Shown here: piece by piece, positions 56,025 through 64,000 of the stretch
How positions within the stretch are numbered: the stretch's first letter is position 1
How the letters are laid out: each line of letters opens with the position of its first letter
DNA from: Hibiscus mutabilis
Lineage: Eukaryota; Streptophyta; Magnoliopsida; Malvales; Malvaceae
Length of the DNA: 64,000 nt
Reading direction: 5' to 3'
NCBI GenBank assembly: GCA_019671005.1
Contig: CM033726.1
Location: 1,860,001 to 1,924,000, forward strand
Translations under genes and position numbers: made by a program
Notes under the pieces: model-generated
Databases searched by the model: none
What the model saw: the letters and a program-made list of their open reading frames with translations, nothing else
Told to the model about the DNA's origin: nothing

Positions 56025-57200
56025 GTGATGAGACTTTGTGCGATAGCAAGTGAGAAAGCTGTCGAGCCGAAGGTGAAGACGAGGCGATTGGAGTGCTACC
56101 GATGCAATTTACCTCATAAGTTACGGAGATGCCCGTTTCGAGCCAAGTGGTCCGAGGGACAGGACAAGGCCAAGAGTAAAAAGCCTGTGAAACTTGGTTC
56201 AGAGTTGTCTAGTTCTGCCAAGGTAAGCGAAGACCATGAGCAGAATGGGTTGAAGATGTCTGGGAAGGCTGGGAACGAGCTTGCTGAGAATGTTCGAGTG
56301 AAGAACATTACTTTTGAGACCAGTAGAGTGTCGAAGGGGGCTGAGCCGTTGAGGGACATAGCAACCATTAAGATGCCACCTATGGGCAAGGTGGAAAAAA
56401 AGCGAAGGACTTCGAGGAAGAAGTGCCGACGTAAGATGAAGCAACTAGAGTGTTACCAGTGTAAGGGGCCTCACAAATTGCGAGAGTGTCTGGATCGAGT
56501 CAAGCCATCCAAGGAGTTGGGTGAGCCCGAAGAGTGGGAGGCTACATCGTTTGATCCGATAATGTCGAGTTCTGCCAAGGCCAATGGGGACCGAAAGCAG
56601 GAAGAGGTGACCATGTCCGAGAAGGCTATCGATGAGCTTACCGAGGATGTTCAGGGTAAGAGCATTGCTTTAGAGACCATTAGAGTGTCGAAGGGGGCCA
56701 AGCCGTTGAGGGACATAGTAACTGTGGAGACACCACCAATGGGCAAGGTGGGAAACGAGCGACGAACTTCAGGTAGGAAATGTCGACGCAAGAGAAAGCA
56801 CCGAACTTCAAGGAAGAAGGATCGATGCAAGAGAGCACCAAACTTCAAGTCAGAAGGGAAGATGCAACCAGGAGCAACGAACTTCAGGGAAGAAGAGCCA
56901 ATGCAGAGTAGCGCAACAGACTTTGTGGCGAAAGTGCCGATGCATGCAAAGAACTTCGGTGAAGAAGGTTCAATGCAGAGGGGGCCAGACTTCAAAGAGA
57001 AAGAAGGGCTGACCTATTTTAGAGTAAATGTGATCGAGGAGAAGGTATATCTCAAACACATTCCTAGTGTTTTTGGTTTTGATTTGCCATTGTTGATGAG
57101 CGTATGTCAAGTGAGACCTAGTCTTCAGTGCGGGGGAAAAGAATATTGGAAGAGACCTTTCAGAGTTCAAAGGGCAAGCCAGAGTTGTCGACGAATCTGA
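56025..57200 (+). CDS. Gag-like protein with two zinc knuckles and a duplicated module
   Basis: A 391-codon open frame. It has two knuckles, CYRCNLPHKLRRC and CYQCKGPHKLREC (CX2CX3HX4C), at about residues 25 and 143. Each is followed by a similar linker: SSSAK..., a MS(E/G)KA..EL segment, ETxRVSKGAxPLRDI, PPMGKV and ERRTS-type basic tracts. The C-terminal part is Arg/Lys-rich with degenerate NF(R/G)EE repeats, then LKHIPSVFGFDLPLLMSV. By analogy with retroelement gag, the knuckles would bind the element RNA. No protease motif is present. Confidence 0.7.
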   Translation: MMRLCAIASEKAVEPKVKTRRLECYRCNLPHKLRRCPFRAKWSEGQDKAKSKKPVKLGSELSSSAKVSEDHEQNGLKMSGKAGNELAENVRVKNITFETSRVSKGAEPLRDIATIKMPPMGKVEKKRRTSRKKCRRKMKQLECYQCKGPHKLRECLDRVKPSKELGEPEEWEATSFDPIMSSSAKANGDRKQEEVTMSEKAIDELTEDVQGKSIALETIRVSKGAKPLRDIVTVETPPMGKVGNERRTSGRKCRRKRKHRTSRKKDRCKRAPNFKSEGKMQPGATNFREEEPMQSSATDFVAKVPMHAKNFGEEGSMQRGPDFKEKEGLTYFRVNVIEEKVYLKHIPSVFGFDLPLLMSVCQVRPSLQCGGKEYWKRPFRVQRASQSCRRI

Positions 57201-57472
57201 GAGTTCAGTCTGTGTTCAATGTTGTGACGACTTCCAAGTCTTTGCCGCAGGACCAAGTGGGTCTGAATCGAGGTAAATCAGAGTTTGTGGGAGAATGCTC
57301 CTAGAAGGGAGATGTATCAAGAGGCGTGTTAGCACGCGATGTTCAACAACAATTTGAGTCGAGGCGAGCAGTTCATATGGGGGAATTGCATGAAGCTGAA
57401 GCATCGACGAGTAATCAAGTTGACCCTACCCAGGATCGTTCGAGTGCAGCGACGAGGGCGCCGCTAAGTCAA

Positions 57473-57483
57473 GTGGGGGAGAA
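57473..57483 (+). other. Polypurine tract
   Basis: gtgggggagaa immediately precedes the right LTR, as expected for plus-strand priming. Confidence 0.85.
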
Positions 57484-58574
57484 TGTCATGGACCAAACTT
57501 TTTGGATCGAGACATTGGCACAAGCATCAGATAGGGAGGTTGTGCGCAATGTAACGGGCTTGCCAAATGTGGCCCAGCACTTGGAGAATGTCGTGGACCA
57601 AACCTTTGGGACCGAGGCATTGGCGCAAGAATCAGCCAAAGAAGGTTTGCGCGGTGTAACGGGCTTGCCAAGACCATTACACTTGGCCCAACACTTGGAG
57701 AAAGGCGTGGACCAAACCTTTGGGACCGAGGCATTGGCACAAAAATCAGCCAAAGAGGGTTTGCGCGGTGTAACGGGCTTGCCAAGATCATCACACTTGG
57801 CCCGACACTTGGAGAATGCTAGAAAGCCCGCAAGCCCACATGACTTAGCCAAATCCATGGAGGATTCAGGAGGGTAATTCGGTCAAAGCATCATCTATTT
57901 ATTTGAAATATAATTTGTAGATAATGTTTGTGATAATTAGAGATTTGAATTGAGATTTGATTAGATAAGATCAATCTCGACCGTCGATGTAATTTAAACT
58001 GAGTCGTTGGATGTATGGGAGTTCAACTAAAAATAGAGGCTCCCTCCTCACTTGTAAATCACTACTTCACATCACATTACTTCACTTCACTTATTCATTT
58101 ACTTTGAGTAATACAAGAAGCATTTACTCTAAAATCTCTTAGTGTTCTTTATTGTTATTGAGTGTTCTTCATTGTTCTAGTTGTCAATCTCTTTCCGTTG
58201 TTCTTTGATTAGTTTTCGCTTAGAACGATCTTTCGTTCGAGGGCTTCGGGAAGTGTTTGATCTTCCGGAGCGAGAATCCTGGCTGAGTTAGGTGTTTGTC
58301 GAGAGAGCTTCATCTAAGGCCGTGACAAGGGATTTCAGTGTGACTTAGTAGACGTTTCAACCGAGAAAGCGACTAAGGTCTGCACGATTCGTCTGGCAAA
58401 GGTTTAACCCGTGACAAGATCCATCGAAACCTGGAGGGCTTGTCGGAGCCGTTGTCGAGCAGGAGTACTCACAAGGCTGGTTGAAGGCTGACTTAGGCGC
58501 AGGAATCGACCGATTAGCGTCAAAGGCGTCTAAGGCCGCACGGATCCGCTAGGGTCAAGTCTAGCCCCGTGACA
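57484..58574 (+). repeat. 3' LTR of the pol-less element
   Basis: 1091 bp, highly similar to the 5' LTR over its whole length, including the three internal tandem units. It ends ccccgtgaca. Confidence 0.95.
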
Positions 58575-59609
58575 CTATCATGTTAAAAGAATTTCTAGAT
58601 CAATTACACCGTTTTTCTTTTGATCACTAATTATCTAATTTCAGACCTCCATATAACATTTGAAGACAAAAGGACTAAAAATATACAAAACAAAGACTAA
58701 GTAAGAGAAATGGATAAACCTTTGAACCTCGGAAGAACGTGAAGTTCTTGGTCCTGCTCTATGCATGTCTTTCGTCCCTAAACATAGTGTTTTAGAATTT
58801 TAAGTGTCTTGAAATAGAGCGGGCAAACGAGTTATTTGAGTTGATTTCGGTCTTGTCATTCTATTTTCGGATCAATTTCGGTTTAGGTCAATTCAGATCT
58901 GGTTCGGGTATATGGTGATTCGGTTCAGGTATTTATCATATCAGATTAATGGGAGATCGCCAGTTTTAGTCGGGCCTTTTGGTCGGGTTAGTTTTTCACA
59001 CTCCTATATGCTTTTATAAAGTTAATATATTTGGTTTTTTTGTGAGTTGTGCGGCAATTCACATTTCATCTTACTTTATTTCTTTGAGTATCATTTCTTT
59101 ATTTCGGGTTGTCTCCGGTTCGAGTTGCTTTCAGTTTGAGTTCATTTGGTTCGGTTGAAAATTGGTTCGAGTCCATTTTGGTTCAACTAAAATTTGATTT
59201 AATTTCAGTTCGATTCGATTTATTTCGAATTTCAGATCAAATTCTGATTATCATGTTCATGTTGATTTCGAATCTCGAATCAGATAAATTGATTTGGATC
59301 TCGAGTCTTGGATCAAATTTGCCAGATCTATCTCAAAGCATAATATTGAGACCCACTTATCGATTTCTTATACAGTGAATAACAATGCCGGCGAACCCAG
59401 TATCTTTATATGGATAGATCCTGTCACATGTGAATATGAATGTGGAGCTGATGCGGATATGCACTTTACTATAAAATCCAACATTTTGTTTTCCTACAAT
59501 GATTTTGAAATACACAGAAAATGAAGTTCCTAATCTTTACTTTTTCTCCCACCAGATTTGAAATGACAAAGGGGGCGTCTTACTTTTTAGAGCCTCAATT
59601 TTCTTTTGA
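58575..59609. other. Spacer with degenerate ttcggttcgg repeat
   Basis: The region 58830-59340 is rich in ttcggttcgggt / gattcgattt variants, a decayed dispersed repeat. No convincing gene. Confidence 0.45.
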
Positions 59610-60960
59610 TAAAATTATTATTTTTTTGACAATAAAGAAAAGGAACTTCGTTAAAACAACGTAGCAACAGCCAGCCAAGAAAAGCAACGCCAAGCAAACT
59701 CCCATGCAACACCCACGTCGAGTAAACCAAAACAAGACCAGAGCATAGGGGCTGAGGCATACAAACAGAAGAGAAAAACAACAAAACCTAAAACAGACCA
59801 TGAAACAAGAGAGACAAAGGCCAAAGCAAAGATCTGGCTTAAACAACTTGAACTACGTCCATGCGAGAGCTCCATTAGGAGGCAGGCTCTATTCAGAGGC
59901 AGGCTCCCTCTCTCAACGGGGAAGAGGATCTTGTTATCATATACGATGTAGGAGACGTACCAGACTTGGGAAGGCCAACGACGATCATCAAATCAGCCTG
60001 AAACTGGTTCTTAGAATGAGAAACGCCCCAAGAAACAAAACTCCAACGCACCAGAGAACAAAACCAGATCCTAGGATCACGCACAAACCAGAATGTAAAG
60101 GTGATCCTAGGGGAAGGACACAGTCCCATAGCTATGCTTCGATCCTTCCAACTTCGAAGATAGCAGGCCTGAATCGAATCATGGATGAGGCGGATAACCA
60201 AGAGAAGGGTTATCCGTGTACATTTGAAAGCCGACCTCATTTTAGAGCATCTCCAACTTACCTTCCTCCACGAGACTGGTCTCCTGGACCTTGCTATGAT
60301 CCGTCCCGTAGTCGTCGATAATCATCATCTGATCATTGATCACCAAAGAGGGAATTTTAGTAACATCAAAACTGAAAGGGTCCATGCCAAGTTCCAGGAT
60401 CCCGATTTCATCCATCGTCATTCTTGTAATCTCTTGAACATGCTTCCTTCTTGCGGCTTGTTTGATTAACTTAGCCGTTTAGGACCGAAGCTATGACCCC
60501 TCTTTGATTTCTCGAATCTACTGATCAAAGGGAGAGATTTTGTAAATGAGGAAGGAAAGAAGGCAAGCTTAAGCATATCTTCACAAGCAATTGGCCTTAA
60601 ACCACGAGCACACCAATTTTCAGGAGATTCTTGATAAACCCCTTCCAAATAAGCTGTAAGATCTCATGTTTCTTTGAGCTAGAGAAAAGCTCATGTGGAG
60701 AATCAATCCACTTCCTTTTCCTGGAAGCACAAACCTCCATATTTTTCAGACTTTCGGCTAGAACAGTCCCCAAGGATTTCTCAGAACTTCCAGGCAATGC
60801 AGAAGATTTGGCCAAGCTACCATGCTCTGAGGAGATATGTTCGAGATCAAGGGAACCCGAGGCATTAAATGCGATCCCATCATAACCTAGGATATGTTGG
60901 GTCAGGCCTGTACACCCCATGGCGCAACGAAAAAATTACTCGGAGATCACCACCAGAGAT
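59610..60960 (-). mobile_element. LINE-like remnant
   Basis: Read on the minus strand, the 3' end gttttaacgaagttcctttt followed by ctttattgtcaaaaaaataa is typical of a plant LINE tail. Upstream minus-strand coding-like pieces (60920-60597: SRKRKWIDSPHELFSSSKKH; and about 60440-60255: EIGILELGMDPFSFDVTKIP) do not join and contain stops. No endonuclease or reverse transcriptase is visible. The assignment rests mainly on the 3' end. Confidence 0.45.
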
Positions 60961-61447
60961 TCTTAAGCCGCAACGATAATGCTCCGAACTCTACGTAGTT
61001 CACCCAGTTGAAACGAGCATATACAACTCTCTAAATTATTTAGAGGGTTTTTTTTAAAAAGCATTAATGACGGCTAGATCTCTCATGCTTTTAAATAGCC
61101 TTTGTAATCCTAATTCAACTCATATTAAGATTTCAATATATATATATAATCCCAATTCAACTTAATTAGGATTTTAATATATATATATATATATATATTA
61201 AATATATATAATCTCAATTCAACTTAATTAGGATTTCAATATTAAAAGAGTCAAATATATATCAAATATAATTACTATTTTCTTTTAATATTTATTCAAT
61301 AGTTAAATTATATATATCAAATATATATTAATTTAATTAAATTCGTGTACAACAAATTTGTATATATATATAGTTCGTTTAATATATGCTCATTTCAACT
61401 GTGAGTGTGACTCTGTAGGTTCATGTAACGTTAGTAGTAAATATCAG
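60961..61447. repeat. (TA)n-rich spacer
   Basis: It includes an uninterrupted (TA)n run of about 20 bases near 61180-61200 and repeated cccaattcaacttaattagg ATATAT-flanked units (61120-61240). Confidence 0.7.
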
Positions 61448-64000
61448 TGTAACACCCCGAATTTTACTAAGTTGATTGAGGATCATTTAGTACTAAGATA
61501 ATAGCTTAAAAGCTATCATAGTGACTAAAATGACAAAAATGCAAAAGTTAAGATTTCTTTGATTATGGATTATGGAAAAGGAATTTTTGAGATTTAAAAG
61601 CATTAGATGATAGAGGGCAAGCTAATTAGGGTACTTGCAAAGTTTGGTCAAAATCTGAGGAAAATTTGAATGGGAATTGAAGTTTAAAATTTAGTGACCA
61701 AAATGATAAGCAGTCAAAACTCGAGTGGTACAAGACTAAATATGAAAAGTTGAAGGACTAAAGTTGTATTTTCCCAAAAGTTAGGGGTTTCCATTTGATA
61801 AATAGATAGATCACCTAAGGGTGTGGATCGAATGTGGAATACTGGTTTGAACCGATATTTAGATTGTTGGGAAATTGCAGTCAAAGTTTAAATAGAATTC
61901 GAATACTCGGATCGAACCGAAAAATTATGAGATTTTACCATATGATAAAGGAAGGTTATAAAAGTTCGTTACAAGTGTTGAGAATATTTCTAGTTTGATT
62001 CAAGATGAAACTTACAATTTAATTCTGAGTAAAGGGTTAAATTACCGATATATCGGATTGAATGGAAAATTTTAGAAACTGGACCAAAAGCCATGGAAAA
62101 TTCATAAAATATTATTTTATGAATATTTTATTAAATTTGGTTGGATTCTAATTAGATTTAGTTAGAATTTTACAAAATGGCAAATTAGAAAATAAGACCT
62201 AGTTGGAGGGTTAATTGGAATCAAGTAATTAAACGAATTTAATATTCATTTAATTAAATACACATGACATAAATAAGATAAAAGATGAACAAAAATGTTC
62301 ATCCTCTTCTTCTCCAATTTTCGAAAATACAAGGGAGAAAAGGGGAAAATTTACAAAATTTTCCCTAGGCATTTTGAAGGCTTTCAAATAAGATTCAAGG
62401 TATGTTTTTGATAGAAAATTAATCTATGTTTAATTTTCTTTCATTTGATAGTAATTTTACAAAAGAGTTATGAAGATTTGTTCATGTTATTGATAAGAGA
62501 GAAAATAAGGTTTCATGTTCTATGTTGAGATTGAAGATTGATTTAAGTAAATCAAGTGTTGTGGAGTTGAAATCAAGCTTAGATTTAGATTAATTTCATG
62601 TTTGAAGACATAAACCCTAACTCTAGAATTTGGGATTTTATTTAGGGTTTATGGATTTTTTTGAATTAAGGCTTGATTTAGTTAAATCAAGTATAGAAAT
62701 GATATTTACAAGCTTTGATTTGAAATAATTTCATGTATAGATGCAAAACCCCTAAATTTTGAAAATTTGGGTTTATGTTAGGGTATGAAATTTTAGAACA
62801 TGATTGAAGAGTTTGATATTGTACAAGTTTAATTCTGATGTTAGGATCAAAATAAAGTCCTTGAAAAGCTTAGATACCCAATTTGGCATGTAAGAATAAA
62901 TTGGGGTTTTAAGTGTTAATTCTTGAAAATGAAGAATACATGTTGGAAAAATTATTTTTAGCATATTAGAATGTTGTTTGAATGAAAAACAACCTTGGGA
63001 AGGTCTAATGACCAATTCGGTCAAGGGCTAAAATAGAAGGAAAATTTTGAGAAAAATTTTAAAATGTTGGATTAATGATCTAGTATACTTGATTTGTTAT
63101 TGGAAGCAAAACCCTAATTTAAATACATAAGGACCATTTCAGCAAGCTTCAAAATTAAGGGACCAAATTTGATTTTTAGTTAAAATGACGGAATTAAGGC
63201 AGTAATGTTGATTTGAGGACTAGTTTGCAAAGTTAAGAAGCTTGAATCCTTATACTGGAAAATTGGTGACCTTTTTGACAAATCAAGAGAAGTTAAAGGA
63301 GTAAAGGTTTAAGTTTATTTTGATGAAGGATGTAAAGAGAACATATGAATACAAGCTTTATTCTAACCATTTGGAGTAAAATGATGGGACTAAATTGACA
63401 AGTAGAGAAATAAGGAGAAGTTGGTGTAAATTAGAAGTTATTCGTGAAAAGTGATATTGGAATTTAAATTATGGCAGTAAGTTTAGAAATTCACCATAAA
63501 TTCTATAAAAATGGTTAGATCGTGAATTTTATACCGATATAAAGGTATGTCAGTCTAGTTTCGTTTCCAACAAACGAAAACTGATTTCGAGTTCCGAGTT
63601 AAAAGATATGAAATTTTAATCGAATTAAGGTCAAAAAAATTATATAGCAGTTTTCTGCCTGGATAGTCTGTGACGTGAATTCAGTGATTTTTTCATAATT
63701 TTTGTAGATTTTATTAATTTATGTAGCTTATACCGTTAGAACCGTTATCGAATTTAGTTTCTCCAGTATAAAGGAAATTGAGATCCAATATGTATCCTGT
63801 CCTGTACAAGTAAATCTTTGAAGGTAGTACAAGCTGCTAGAAAATGGAATTTGAAACATTTTGTATTTAAATGTTAGTTAACAAGCTCGGAAGAATTATT
63901 GGAAGTTCAAATTGGTCACTAAGGACCATAAGGCCCATTCGGTAATTGCAAAGAAAATTTGGGGAAATTTTAGAAATATTTTATTTTCGAATGATTATGT
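61448..64000. mobile_element. Probable long LTR, incomplete at the window edge
   Basis: TGTAACACCCCGAATTTTAC at 61448 is a characteristic start of long LTRs of plant Ty3/gypsy (chromovirus-like) elements. From there to the end there is no coding sequence. Phrases such as gaccaaattt, gtaaaagtt and ggactaaa recur, as expected in such LTRs. The far end, primer-binding site and any gag/pol lie beyond the window. Confidence 0.55.

Larger units (their letters stand above)
53409..58574 (+). mobile_element. Non-autonomous LTR retrotransposon with gag-like ORFs but no pol
   Basis: 5166 bp. LTRs at 53409-54512 and 57484-58574 begin TGTCAYGGACC and end GTGACA. They are flanked by a 4-bp direct repeat CTAT (53405-53408, 58575-58578). 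A primer-binding site follows the left LTR and a polypurine tract precedes the right LTR. The 2.97 kb interior has coiled-coil and zinc-knuckle ORFs only. No protease, reverse transcriptase, integrase or RNase H motif was found, so movement would need enzymes supplied by another element. Confidence 0.9.

Noticed and set aside
1..64000. CRISPR arrays, operons, phage or bacterial defence systems
   Set aside because: Intron-containing plant genes and plant transposons throughout; the repeat arrays seen lack regular repeat-spacer structure.

Overview
The window is nuclear DNA from a flowering plant, most likely a eudicot and possibly a Malvaceae (cotton-like) genome. The genes have GT-AG introns and belong to plant-specific families (DUF1218, DUF789, LRK10L receptor kinases). 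AT-rich spacers are packed with LTR retrotransposons, LINE remnants and foldback/MITE elements. The species assignment is inference only. Nothing bacterial, organellar or CRISPR-like was seen.

Layout. 350-6454 (+): an apparently intact 12-exon nucleotidylyltransferase-superfamily gene. 6724-9162 (-): an intact 3-exon DUF1218 membrane-protein gene, convergent with the first. 10355-13081 (-): a DUF789 gene with frameshifts and a nonsense codon, read as a pseudogene. 13.1-21.2 kb: gene-free, with hairpin MITEs whose arms look like degenerate telomere repeats, GC-rich 'gggatggcaa' elements, and two LINE remnants. 21495-38314 (+): a leaf-rust-10-like receptor kinase locus with two different ectodomain exons (21495-22248 and 30086-30836). 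Both end in the same splice phase ahead of one set of linker, transmembrane and kinase exons. The kinase exon is interrupted by a 2.86 kb LTR-type insertion with a perfect 5-bp target duplication. 39.7-40.2 kb (+): a frameshifted, unidentified coding remnant. 40749-51969 (-): an intact 8-exon ALIX/BRO1 gene, with a 5.3 kb Ty1/copia element in intron 5. 53409-58574 (+): an LTR retrotransposon with gag-like zinc-knuckle ORFs but no visible pol. 59.6-60.95 kb: another LINE remnant. 61448 to the end: the probable start of a long LTR cut by the window edge.

The host genes are not an operon and show no shared pathway: nucleotide transfer, cell-wall/membrane DUF1218, surface receptor signalling and ESCRT/endosomal sorting. 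The main story is how mobile DNA has reshaped them. One gene (ALIX) tolerates a complete copia element inside an intron. The receptor kinase is cut in an exon. The DUF789 copy has decayed by point lesions. No wholly new system could be demonstrated. The strongest leads are the two-ectodomain receptor locus and its precise LTR interruption, the pol-less LTR element with a duplicated zinc-knuckle module, and the dense families of long foldback elements.
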